Shown piece by piece: positions 22,361-34,280 of a DNA stretch of 64,000 nt. How positions within the stretch are numbered: position 1 is the stretch's first letter; every line of letters starts with the position of its first letter. Below the pieces are notes generated by a model. It made no database searches. It saw only the letters and a list, made by a program, of their open reading frames with translations, and was not told the DNA's origin. Source of the DNA: Sinonovacula constricta (Eukaryota; Mollusca; Bivalvia; Cardiida; Solecurtidae); the NCBI GenBank assembly GCA_007844125.1, contig CM017570.1, forward strand, positions 50,748,685 to 50,812,684, read 5' to 3'. The translations under genes were made by a program, and so were the position numbers.

Positions 22361-25349
22361 GGGCAAAATTTTTGGCTTCCACCCCGTATTTGGAGTTTTT
22401 TTTTAGAAAAGGTGACCTTGACCTTTTCGTCCTTTTCCGAAACCTTCTTCCAATGGTTTAAAGTAGGAAAAAGCGTACGAGCGCCGACCAGACCTCCGAC
22501 TCCTCCGTCCGACTTCTTTCGGAGATCTCCGTCTGGTCGCCTCGGAAAAAACAAGCAAAGACACGGATCGCTCAATGCAATACACCGTTCTCACCTGAGA
22601 GACGTGCGACAAGGTTTCCGAGCGAGAATCTAATGAAAGTTTCACGCGTCGGAATCTTCGCAAAGTTCTCTTGGCTCCACCCACCGGAGGGAGAAAGCGT
22701 TCTGATTGGACGAGCGTGCACAATGGACGTGCCATCGTTCAATGAAGAGAACGAAGACGAAGTCATACGAAGTCATCCGTGCCGAACACCAACGCTCGCA
22801 AGGGCTCGGTCGTGTTCGGAGAAAGTACCGTTAGAGGATATCACGTGACGAGGATCCGTGAGAAGTCCGTGATTTCTGAGCAGTCATGGGCGAGCGTGAC
22901 AAGAGTTCACCCTCGTTTTTATCTAGTACAACGTGTATAGACATGAAGTGGTGAACAACACATCCAAGTCTTATAGATATACGAGGATGGTCATCTTATG
23001 CAGATGAACGGATGTCGTTCAATTGTACAATAAAAATCAAGGTTGAATCATCGCTGTTTGACATTCCGTGAAATAAAATATCAAAGTCTAACAAGTATCT
23101 TTGACGTTGGATGCATTAATCAAGAATAGTCATAATACAAGAAAGTCTATTTCTCTCAAAAGAAAGTTGAAGTTTGGGTTTAAGTTTGATAAAAAATGAA
23201 ACAGACCGGGAAAGGAAAGTTTCTGTTTCAGAGAAAGTTTCCGGGAAAGGAAAGTTTTTGTTTCAGAGAAAGTTTAGAAAGTTTTAGAGAAAGTTTGATA
23301 GAATGTTTAAGAGAGAGAGAGAGTTCGTACATGTGACATGATGCTCTATGAATACGAGATGAAGAGATGAGATTAAGAGAGGAGGGTCTGATACATAGAA
23401 GATGCCAATGTGTTTGAACATAACAAATGGTGTAGGAACAGAGTAGGATCTGAATCTGTATTCCTATAAGAACACGATGTATGTGCCTATATTGGTTGAA
23501 CCTATAGGAAGATAGCTGAATCTGTAGTTGGTATGAACACAGTTTATAGGAACATAGTTGGTATGAACAACATAGTTGGTATGAAGAAAGTTGAAGTTGA
23601 GGTTTGATCTATGATACATTAAAATGATAAAGTTTTTATATAACGCGGTTTATAACGCGGATTTTATAACGCGGATATTATTACGCTTTATAACGTGGTT
23701 TATAACGCGGAAGGTTTACTTTCCACAGAGTGGGTGGGTGACTGATTCTATTAGTATATATAGATAGAGTATACTTTCTTTAGTCTATGAAAGAGTGGGT
23801 GGGTGGGAATGACCTTGACCCCGACCTTGACCTTTCAAAATGGCGGATAGAAAGAAAGAAGAGAGGATTGATATCAAATGGAAAAGAATAGTTATACTGA
23901 TCGCAGATGCTTCGCATCTGCTTCGCTCGTTTGGACCTCCAGCTAAAGCTGTCACCCACTCTACAAAAAGTTTCTTTTGCGGAAAGTGTACAAAGACTTT
24001 CTTTTGAAGAAAGTCCAAAGAGGGTTTACCAAAGACGCCGTCTTTGGAGGAGAACTTGTTCTCTGTATTCCCAATAGAATGATGTCTGGTAAAACAGCAC
24101 CATGAAAAGACTTTAAAAGTTGAAGTGGAAGGAAAGTTTCCGTAAAAGATATATTGAAATATAAATAAGATGAAAGAAAAAGTTTCTTAAAAAGAAAGTT
24201 TTTGATCTTTCAGGAGAGGGAAAGTTTCCGAAGATTAAAAGTTTTAAAAGATTGAAAGTAGGGAAAAGATGGCCGTTGAACAAGATGAATAGATAAGAGA
24301 AGAGTTGTGGAGGTTGTTTTGTCGCATGAGAGGACCTACACTCTACCCGTACGATGGGTGGGTGTGTGGGTGCTCCCACCCACTCTGTAGAATATAGAAT
24401 AAAGAAGGACTGATGCGTAACCATTGGAACAGACACGTGTCCAGTGTGAAGCATCGTTATGCAGTGATGTTGAGTGCTTCGAAGACCACTTCTGTGCAGA
24501 GCATCATTCCCTCAGGGGTGAGTTCTTACTTTGATATGTCCTATATGGTATTCGCGTGAATCAAGATTCACCGAAGTGTGAAGCTTAGCTTCACTTAACA
24601 CACCTAACGCCTTTTTTTCTCGGGTCCGAAGGCAAGCTTCGGTAAGGTCAAAACTTTATTTTCCGTTTGGGATAAGATCCATTCTCACATTGATTATAGG
24701 TTACCATGTCTATTGATGCATTGTCTTATCACGTATTATAATTTATTTATTTGTTCACAGATCAAACCCAGACTGGTACAATACGTACCGACTACAGCCT
24801 GGCAGTATCTTCCCCAGGGAGATGCTCTCCATCGACATGGACAAGTACCTTCCACATCCAAGATGGAGGTCGACGAACTGAGTGACAGTTTCGACGAAGA
24901 AAATCCGATCGTCATCGATGACTCTTCGCCACCACGGAAATCACCGAACACTGCTAGACCTACAACACCGAAACACGTGAGAACCTTGTTCGAATCGTCG
25001 GCGGAAAGTGCCGATGAGACACCGATACCCCAGGACGATAACTCTAACACGATAGAATGTGCATCCGCCAGTGATCATAAAAACAGTCATGAAGACGAAA
25101 GTCTTGTGACCCTCATTAAAGACTTGTTGGAAAGTAACGAACTGTTGCAAAAACATTTTAGTATCCTTCCACAGAAAGAAACTTTTGTAGTGGAACAACT
25201 TCCACAAGAAGAAAAAGAACCGGAAAAAGAACATGAACCGGAAGTACAAGAAGTTGTCTTGGAAGAAGAAAACCATGTTGTACCCAATGTTGAAAATCCC
25301 ATGGTGGAAGAGAAAATGGAAGAAACCATGGAATTGGAGAAATACGAAC
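22361..25349 (+). mobile_element. Element T, copy T2 (3'-truncated)
   Basis: Head-to-tail behind T1 and sharing the G-run/ggcttccacccc junction. It has about 120 bp of 5' sequence that T1 lacks (gtatttggag, then aaggtgaccttgacc). It continues through the CpG-rich segment, iterons (23638-23713), hairpins, exon 1, intron and the first 589 bp of exon 2, then breaks at 25349 into an inverted copy. Confidence 0.85.
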
Positions 25350-25369
25350 CCGAGAAAAAAAGGCGTTAG
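24413..25369 (+). pseudogene. T-element gene, C-terminally truncated
   Basis: Exon 1 is 24413-24517. Exon 2 starts at 24761 and is cut after the codons for ELEKYE, within the acidic region. The frame then reads into inverted T sequence and ends PEKKRR at 25369, giving about 237 residues. The conserved C-terminal domain is absent. The same chimeric end occurs on the minus strand at 36398-37354. Confidence 0.75.
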
Positions 25370-27612
25370 GTGTGTTAAGTGAAGCTAAGCTTCACACTTC
25401 GGTGAATCTTGATTCACGCGAATACCATATAGGACATATCAAAGTAAGAACTCACCCCTGAGGGAATGATGCTCTGCACAGAAGTGGTCTTCGAAGCACT
25501 CAACATCACTGCATAACGATGCTTCACACTGGACACGTGTCTGTTCCAATGGTTACGCATCAGTCCTTCTTTATTCTATATTCTACAGAGTGGGTGGGAG
25601 CACCCACACACCCACCCATCGTACGGGTAGAGTGTAGGTCCTCTCATGCGACAAAACAACCTCCACAACTCTTCTCTTATCTATTCATCTTGTTCAACGG
25701 CCATCTTTTCCCTACTTTCAATCTTTTAAAACTTTTAATCTTCGGAAACTTTCCCTCTCCTGAAAGATCAAAAACTTTCTTTTTAAGAAACTTTTTCTTT
25801 CATCTTATTTATATTTCAATATATCTTTTACGGAAACTTTCCTTCCACTTCAACTTTTTAAGTCTTTTCATGGTGATGTCTTACCAGACATCATTCTATT
25901 GGGAATAGAGAGAACAAGTTCTCCTCCAAAGACGGCGTCTTTGGTGAACCCTCTTTGGACTTTCTTCAAAAGAAAGTCTTTGTACACTTTCCGCAAAAGA
26001 AACTTTTTGTAGAGTGGGTGACAGCTTTAGCTGGAGGTCCAAACGAGCGAAGCAGATGCGAAGCATCTGCGATCAGTATAACTATTCTTTTCCATTTTAT
26101 ATCAATCCTCTCTTCTTTCTTTCTATCCGCCATTTTGAAAGGTCAAGGTCGGGGTCAAGGTCATTCCCACCCACCCACTCTTTCATAGACTAAAGAAAGT
26201 ATACTCTATCTATATATACTAATAGAATCAGTCACCCACCCACTATGTGGAAAGTAAACCTTCCGCGTTATAAACCACGTTATAAAGCGTAATAATATCC
26301 GCGTTATAAAATCCGCGTTATAAACCGCGTTATATAAAAACTTTATCATTTTAATGTATCATAGATCAAACCTCAACTTCAACTTTCTTCATACCAACTA
26401 TGTTGTTCATACCAACTATGTTCCTATAAACTGTGTTCATACCAACTACAGATTCAGCTATCTTCCTATAGGTTCAACCAATATAGGCACATACATCGTG
26501 TTCTTATAGGAATACAGATTCAGATCCTACTCTGTTCCTACACCATTTGTTATGTTCAAACACATTGGCATCTTCTATGTATCAGACCCTCCTCTCTTCA
26601 TCTCATCTCTTCATCTCGTATTCATAGAGCATCATGTCACATGTACGAACTCTCTCTCTCTCTTAAACATTCTATCAAACTTTCTCTGAAACTTTCTAAA
26701 CTTTCTCTGAAACAAAAACTTTCCTTTCCCGGAAACTTTCTCTGAAACAGAAACTTTCCTTTCCCGGTCTGTTTCATTTTTTATCAAACTTAAACCCAAA
26801 CTTCAACTTTCTTTTGAGGGAAATAGACTTTCTTGTATTATGACTATTCTTGATTAATGCATCCAACGTCAAAGATACTTGTTAGACTTTGATATTTTAT
26901 TTCACGGAATGTCAAACAGCGATGATTCAACCTTGATTTTTATTGTACAGTTGAACGACATCCGTTCATCTGCATAAGATGACCATCCTCGTATATCTAT
27001 AAGACTTGGATGTGTTGTTCACCACTTCATGTCTATACACGTTGTACTAGATAAAAACGAGGGTGAACTCTTGTCACGCTCGCCCATGACTGCTCAGAAA
27101 TCACGGACTTCTCACGGATCCACGTCACGTGATTTCCTCTAACGGTACTTTCTCCGAACACGACCGAGCCCTTGCGAGCGTTGGTGTTCGGCACGGATGA
27201 CTTCGTATGACTTCGTCTTCGTTCTCTTCATTGAACGATGGCACGTCCATTGTGCACGCTCGTCCAATCAGAACGCTTTCTCCCTCCGGTGGGTGGAGCC
27301 AAGAGAACTTTGCGAAGATTCCGACGCGTGAAACTTTCATTAGATTCTCGCTCGGAAACCTTGTCGCACGTCTCTCAGGTGAGAACGGTGTATTGCATTG
27401 AGCGATCCGTGTCTTTGCTTGTTTTTTCCGAGGCGACCAGACGGAGATCTCCGAAAGAAGTCGGACGGAGGAGTCGGAGGTCTGGTCGGCGCTCGTACGC
27501 TTTTTCCTACTTTAAACCATTGGAAGAAGGTTTCGGAAAAGGACGAACAGGTCAAGGTCACCTTTTCTAAAAAAAAAACCTCCAAACACGGGGGGGAAGC
27601 CAAAAATTTTGC
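25350..27612 (-). mobile_element. Element T, copy t3 (inverted, lacks exon 2)
   Basis: Reverse-complement T: part of the intron with hairpin block, exon 1 (25456-25560 complement, an orphan exon), hairpin cluster, iterons (26262-26337), CpG-rich segment and the full 5' end (aaaggtgacc complement near 27560, ending at ggggggaagccaaaaatttt). It meets T2 head-on at 25349/25350. Confidence 0.85.
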
Positions 27613-27661
27613 TAAAGATAATTTGTCGATATTTTATTTTGTTTTATTTATTTCAGAACTG

Positions 27662-28256
27662 ATGGAAAGAATGGCGTTCCAGAAGATCTTATGCAACATG
27701 TGTGATGTGAAGGTGGCCAGTAACCATTGGAACAGACACGTGTCCAGTGTGAAGCATCGTTATGCAGTGATGTTGAGAGCTTCGAAGACCACTTCTGTGC
27801 AGAGCATCATTCCCTCAGGGGTGAGTTCTTACTTTGATATGTCCTATATGGTATTCGCGTGAATCCAGATTCACCGAAGTGTGAAGCTTAGCTTCACTTA
27901 ACACACCTAACGCCTTTTTTTTCTCGGGTCCGAAGGCAAGCTTCGGTAAGGTCAAAACTTTATTTTCCGTTTGGGATAAGATCCATTCTCACATTGATTA
28001 TAGGTTACCATGTCTATTGATGCATTGTCTTATCACGTATTATAATTTATTTATTTGTTCACAGATCAAACCCAGACTAGTACAATACGTACCGACTTCA
28101 GCCTGGCAGTATCTTCCCCAGGGAGATGCTCTCCATCGACATGGACAAGTACCTTCCACATCCAAGATGGAGGTCGACGAACTGAGTGACAGTTTCGACG
28201 AAGAGCTACTATTGTTAGACAAGTCTCAAACATGCAATAGGTGCCTCTGTATATAG
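27662..28256 (+). pseudogene. T gene fragment with complete zinc-finger exon 1
   Basis: Only here is the long form of exon 1 found. It follows a splice acceptor (tttatttatttcag, exon from 27657) and starts MERMAFQKILCNMCDVKV. It runs 53 codons to a gtgagt donor at 27820. Cysteines 11 and 14 with histidines 26 and 32 form CxxC-x11-H-x5-H, the spacing of U1-C/JAZ-type C2H2 fingers. In every other T copy a deletion joins an upstream actgatg to gtaaccattgg, removing the CxxC but keeping ATG and frame. Exon 2 (28065-28205) is cut after the codons for SFDEE and runs into block B', stopping at 28256. The acceptor before exon 1 implies an upstream untranslated exon in the ancestral gene. Confidence 0.75.
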
Positions 28257-28298
28257 ATATCAGAAGATGACAAAGATAAAGTAAGGGCTATTTACAAA

Positions 28299-28766
28299 AT
28301 GTCGTATGATACAAGTTATGTGTGAGAATGTATTGCGATCCACATCTCTGTGAGGTATGTCGCATGATACAAGTTATGTGTGAGAATGTTTTGCGATCCA
28401 CATCTCTGTGAGGTATGTCGCATGATACAAGTTATGTGTGAGAATGTATTGCGATCCACATCTCTGTGAGGTATGTCGCATGATACAAGTTATGTGTGAG
28501 AATGTATTGCGATCCACATCTCTGTGAGGTATGTCGCATGATACAAGTTATGTGTGAGAATGTATTGCGATCCACATCTCTGTGAGGTATGTCGCATGAT
28601 ACAAGTTATGTGTGAGAATGTATTGCGATCCACATCTCTGTGAGGTATGTCGCATGATACAAGTTATGTGTGAGAATGTATTGCGATCCACATCTCTGTG
28701 AAGTATGTCGCATGATACAAGTTATGTGTGAGAATGTATTGCGATCCACATCTCTGTGAGGTATTG
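28299..28766. repeat. 58-bp minisatellite in B'
   Basis: About eight units, same consensus as 12562-13068, with isolated variants (tgttttgcg, gaagtatg). Confidence 0.95.
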
Positions 28767-29309
28767 AGCTGATTGATAAAGATCAAGAGCTGAGTAAAAA
28801 ACAACACTGGACTCGGGTACCATTGTAACATATTGATCAATAGACATCTCTCTCCTAGTGTGTGTGTGTGTGTGGGGGGGGGGGCTCCCCTGTCAGCAGG
28901 GGGGTTGTATTTAATGGCCGCTATCTTCTTCATATCTAGTGTGAATGTTTTATCTCTGTTCATTTCAAGAGTGAGAAATAATGATTTAAAATTTGGTGGA
29001 TTTTTTGGTATTTTTTTTAACTTATTTCTTTTATTCTTTCAAAATTACTGCTTAGGATTTTTGTACTGATGAGAACGTGCAATCGTAGAGAGTTTACTCC
29101 TAAGTCTGCTTTTATATTGATACGGTTCAAGCAAATAGTGTAGATCCAAAACTACTGGGTGCTGTCTGATCAGGACGTACATTAACTGCAGTGCACTTCT
29201 CAAGTAATATGTTATCATGCTATTGTAAGAAGATAACTTAGAATTGGTTTAGATTGTTACCACAATAAAGTGCAGTCATGGGTAAATGACATTTATAAAT
29301 ACGTGCATG

Positions 29310-29580
29310 CAAGGTCCACACCCATAGAAGGTAATGATGTGTAGCCGCACATTCCGTATGGCCACTGATACATGACATGCAAGGTCCACACCCATAGAAG
29401 GTAATGATGTTTAGCCACTCATTCCTTATGGCCACTGATACATGACATGCAAGGTCCACACCCATAAAAGGTAATGATGTGTAGCCACACATTCCGTATG
29501 GCCACTGATACATGACATGCAAGGTCCACACCCATAGAAGGTAATGATGTTTAGCCACTCATTCCTTATGACCACTGATA
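29310..29580. repeat. 70-bp tandem repeat in B'
   Basis: Four units matching 13691-13965. Units 2 and 4 share the variant gtttagccactcattcctta, suggesting a two-unit expansion in this copy. Confidence 0.93.
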
Positions 29581-29824
29581 CATGATGTAGATGTGAAACA
29601 AAAAAATCAATTGTTAACCCTGATCATGCTACGTTTTGTAATTACCTCAGTTATCTTCTTAAAACTATAACATAGATATCAGTATATATTGGTAGATGCA
29701 AAAATAGCTTAAAGCCTGGTCAGACTGCTATCAGAAATAAACACTGCACTGAACAACTGAACATGGCCATAGACACAGAATGAAGGTTTTCTCTATCATT
29801 GCTCATACTTTATAATGATATAGT

Positions 29825-30085
29825 GGGGCGCCTGAGGCGTAGTGGTAGAGTTGCCTACTTGAAACTTCTGACCGCTTAGCCAACCACCGCATATGTTTGA
29901 GTCCTGTTGAAGGACTTATAGTAGGAAGGTCTTCCAGCTTACCTGCGGTGCATTGGTGGTTTTACCCAGACATTTGTTTGGAGGTCTTCCTGCACCAAAA
30001 TAGCTGGATGTCACTTTATTGACCATACAAAACTGATATGGTCATAGAGACAGGACTTCTAAAATATTTTAGTATACCTCAATAA
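29825..30085 (+). mobile_element. tRNA-derived SINE in B'
   Basis: Paralogue of the SINE at 14211-14480 at the same position in the block (ggggcgcctgaggcgtagtg onward), so it was inserted before B and B' separated. Confidence 0.78.
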
Positions 30086-30966
30086 TTGGTTTAAACATAC
30101 TTGATGGAATTTTGCCTAAGTTCATATCACAAATGTGCTTCACTCGGAACAAGGCCAATTCTATTCTTAATCAAAGTGCGCGAAATCTATTTTGAAGCCA
30201 TTTATGTTATTTATTTTTAAAGTGATTGTTGTTAAGATTTGCCACAAAGAATATTTCAATTTTCTTTCAATTAAAAAGAATTCTGTATGTTCACATCAAA
30301 TGATTCAAAAAAAAACTTTGCCCACTTTCAGCTGTGTCCCACATACAACTATGCAATCGTTTAACTTCTTTGTATTATAGATTCTTCTGATTTTGTACCT
30401 GTTGGCAATCTATAATACAAGGTCCTTTTGTGTCAAATCAATTTCCATCGGGTTTAAATAACTAAAATAGAAGCTAAGCTCGTCAATAACCCATTTTACA
30501 TGTACTTCTATCAATTTAATATGAAGGAAATAATTATCTGTGGCTGAATTATATTTTCTCCTGGCTAGCATGTGCACTTTGGTGAAAATAACCTTTAGTG
30601 AAAACCAGATATTCAAATAATAAGACGAGTGAATATGTGTGCACAAAAACATTCTGTGCCACCTGGCTGAATTCCAAGTTGTATATTGAAAGACTTGTGT
30701 GTCAGGACACAAAATCTAGATCTCTTAGATCATTTGTTTTTAGAAGTTTAAGGAAAACAGTTTTAGAGCTTTTAATATGGAAGGAAATGATGATTGGTCC
30801 CAATTCATTTAGAAAGGGGATTTATGTTGTTTTAATAGCCATGAATGCATGAGATCATTTGGGGAATCACATTTATTGTTGTTTGTAGAATTTTAATTTC
30901 AGTAGTGAATGGGGTCATTCGACAGGAGCAGGGATGGGGTGGGAGGCAGGCTTCAATTAATCATAA

Positions 30967-30974
30967 GCAAGAGA
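30967..30974. other. Empty hAT-MITE target site
   Basis: A single gcaagaga joining cataa to gccgcag, exactly where B and b carry the MITE flanked by two gcaagaga copies. This is an unoccupied site and not an excision scar, since no footprint is seen. Confidence 0.85.
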
Positions 30975-31056
30975 GCCGCAGTCTGTGTTGTATTAAACAA
31001 TGTGCGGGAACATGACACGGACAACCTTTATTGGTTTCCGGTGAATCATGAGCAGA

Positions 31057-31562
31057 GAAACCAGTTCTCATTGAGCATGTAGTCTGGTCTCTGTGCACAA
31101 TAGAAACCAGTTCTTATTGAGCATGTAGTCTGGTCTCTGTGCACAATAGAAACCAGTTCTCATTGAGCATGTAGTCTGGTCTCTGTGCACAATAGAAACC
31201 AGTTCTAATTGAGCATGTAGTCTGGTCTCTGTGCACAATAGAAACCAGTTCTCATTGAGCATGTAGTCTGGTCTCTGTGCACAATAGAAACCAGTTCTCA
31301 TTGAGCATGTAGTCTGGTCTCTGTGCACAATAGAAACCAGTTCTCATTGAGCATGTAGTCTGGTCTCTGTGCACAATATAAACCAGTTCTCATTGAGCAT
31401 GTAGTCTGGTCTCTGTGCACAATAGAAACCAGTTCTCATTGAGCATGTAGTCTGGTCTCTGTGCACAATAGAAACCAGTTCTCATTGAGCATGTAGTCTG
31501 GTCTCTGTGCACAATAGAAACCAGTTCTCATTGAGCATGTAGTCTGGTCTCTGAGCACAATA
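31057..31562. repeat. 46-bp tandem repeat, 11 copies
   Basis: Eleven exact-length units (506 bp) of the repeat that has 3 units in B and b. The 86-codon minus-strand frame across it is a repeat artefact. Confidence 0.96.
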
Positions 31563-31955
31563 GCCACCTTGGCAAAGTTTCAAACTGTCCTTTCCTGACT
31601 GTTTTATATGACATCAGATTTTCAGTCAACTAAAGGTAATCATTGTTGAGCTGGTCAGAATATTATGGACAGACTGCCAGGGAAATGGTAAAGATGCAGT
31701 TATTATTTGATAAAAGAAATGTCCCAATTTAAAAAAACAACTTATTCATGCCCAGATTGCCACTTTTTTGCCCTCAGTCTGTCTTGGTCAGATGGTGCTA
31801 GATTTTTTCTAGCGACAAGATATAACATTCATACCAGTATTAATTCTAAACAGTAGATCACTTTCATTGTTTCAAATATCACAAGCGTTCTTACTCTTTT
31901 TCAAAATCCACAATAGATTTTGTTTCTTAACATTGAATAATGTGTCAATCTGCAG

Positions 31956-32092
31956 GTGTCAGGGCACAGAAGGGCCCAGCAGTTTTGGGTTTGAGCTCAC
32001 ATTCCGACTGAAAAGAGAACCTGGAGAGACCAACCCGCCCACCTGGCCAGCAACACTGATGCAGGCCCTTGCCAGATATGTCTTTCAGACTG
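31956..32092 (+). pseudogene. SUFU: Suppressor of fused exon 3, orphan copy
   Basis: A 137-bp exon with intact tctgcag acceptor and gtaggtg donor. It encodes CQGTEGPSSFGFELTFRL then KREPGETNPPTWPATLM. Two residues depart from the other copies and from the family: Q for H and S for G in GPSGFGF. It retains the consensus F in ELTFRL. No exon 2 lies upstream in this block, so it cannot form a normal transcript without splicing across T elements; it is best regarded as a duplicated exon. Confidence 0.82.
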
Positions 32093-32104
32093 GTAGGTGT
32101 TAAA

Positions 32105-33495
32105 TTGGGGCTAATATATTTAACGGTTGAAGATAAAACAACACATAATTACAATAAGGTGTTAATATATTTAACGGTTGAAGATAAAACAATACATAAT
32201 TACAATAAGGTGTTAATATATTTAACGGTTGAAGATAAAACAACACATAATTACAATAAGGTGTTAATATATTTAACGGTTGAAGATAAAACAACACATA
32301 ATTACAATAAGGTGTTAATATATTTAACGGTTGAAGACGAAACAACACATAATTACAATAAGGTGTTAATATATTTAACGGTTGAAGAGGAAACAACACA
32401 TAATTACAATAAGGTGTTAATATATTTAACGGTTGAAGATGAAACAATACATAATTACAATAAGGTGTTAATATATTTAACGGTTGAAGATGAAACAACA
32501 CATAATTACAATAAGGTGTTAATATATTTAACGGTTGAAGATGAAACAACACATAATTACAATAAGGTGTTAATATATTTAACGGTTGAAGATGAAACAA
32601 CACATAATTACAATAAGGTGTTAATATATTTAACGGTTGAAGAGGAAACAACACATAATTACAATAAGGTGTTAATATATTTAACGGTTGAAGAGGAAAC
32701 AACACATAATTACAATAAGGTGTTAATATATTTAACGGTTGAAGATAAAACAACACATAATTACAATAAGGTGTTAATATATTTAACGGTTGAAGATAAA
32801 ACAATACATAATTACAATAAGGTGTTGATATATTTAACGGTTGAAGATGAAACAATACATAATTACAATAAGGTGTTAATATATTTAACGGTTGAAGATG
32901 AAACAACACATAATTACAATAAGGTGTTAATATATTTAACGGTTGAAGATGAAACAATACATAATTACAATAAGGTGTTAATATATTTAACGGTTGAAGA
33001 TAAAACAACACATAATTACAATAAGGTGTTAATATATTTAACGGTTGAAGATAAAACAACACATAATTACAATAAGGTGTTAATATATTTAACGGTTGAA
33101 GATAAAACAATACATAATTACAATAAGGTGTTGATATATTTAACGGTTGAAGATGAAACAATACATAATTACAATAAGGTGTTAATATATTTAACGGTTG
33201 AAGATGAAACAATACATAATTACAATAAGGTGTTAATATATTTAACGGTTGAAGATGAAACAATACATAATTGCAATAAGGTGTTAATATATTTAACGGT
33301 TGAAGATAAAACAATACATAATTACAATAAGGTGTTAATATATTTAACGGTTGAAGATGAAACAACACATAATTACAATATGGTGTTAATATATTTAACG
33401 GTTGAAGATGAGACAACACATGATTACAATAAGGTGTTAATATATTTAACGGTTGAAGATAAAACAACACATAATTACAATAAGGTGTTGATATA
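32105..33495. repeat. 51-bp minisatellite in B'
   Basis: About 27 units. Nearly all have atatatttaac where copy B often has atagttaac, so here both strands are open: 475 codons on plus (VLIYLTVEDKTTHNYNK repeat) and 496 on minus. The open frames follow from the 51-bp period. The plus frame starts inside Sufu exon 3, out of frame with it. Confidence 0.95.
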
Positions 33496-34280
33496 GGACA
33501 GAACAGAACAGAAATTTTATTTAGATTTTTACATATAGTATTGTACATCATCTTTTCAACATATAAACATATAAATAGTAAATGTGTCACGTGTATCTAA
33601 ACGGATAATTTGGTTTAATCTAAGCTTTAAACAGTATTTAGTCAAAACATATATAATATAATATAATAGTACATTCCGAGATAAAGAACATCTATTTACT
33701 TTTAATCTTCTGTATTGCGTTAATCTTAAGCATTTAAGATTGTCTTAAGTTCTATTATCATAACAGATATGTTAATTTTCAAATATATCTAACTATTTAT
33801 GTAGATGTAATCTTATACAACTGTATAATTGCACAATTAGAATACCTAGTAAATTTACAAAAAAAAAAAAAAAAAAAATAAATAAATAAATAAAAAAAAA
33901 TACAAAAACCTTTTCATTTAAATTGAAAAAAAATGTAATATTTGACTTGGACTGTGTCCATCGTCTAATACATTCTTTGTATACTGATACGATAAGGTCT
34001 AATAGAATTCAATTGAGTACAATTGGGAAAGAAGCAAAACTCCTAATTCAATATCTGACGTATTATTTATTTTTAATTATTTACACTATTTACATTGCTA
34101 CATTTTCACAATATGCAGACAAACTTATGTCAAAGTCTAAAGAAAAACAACAGTGTTTTTATCGCAACAAGACAATACTTGAACATAAAATTGTATGGTA
34201 ATATTGTTAATTATTGTTAATATTGTGTGTAGTGTGTCTTTTTTGTAGACTCATTATTCAAGGGAGGCTATTGCGTTGCC
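33496..34280. other. A/T-rich tail of B'
   Basis: Same segment as 17966-18755, with poly-A/(ataa)n at about 33860-33900. A 92-codon frame (33923-34201) is AT-rich and broken in the other copies. No gene is supported. Confidence 0.55.

Larger units (their letters stand above)
28206..34280. repeat. Block B' (third, direct copy of B)
   Basis: Starts at ctactattgttagacaagtc, whose inverted counterpart is near 48545, and ends at the same T junction as B (gcgttgcc|accagacc). It lacks block A, so it holds Sufu exon 3 without exon 2. It has 8 units of the 58-bp array, one 26-bp unit, the 70-bp array, the SINE, an empty hAT-MITE site, 11 units of the 46-bp array and 27 of the 51-bp array. Confidence 0.93.

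Noticed and set aside
32069..33496. 475-codon plus-strand frame in B'
   Set aside because: It starts inside Sufu exon 3 in the wrong frame and runs through the minisatellite; tag stops break it in the other copies.
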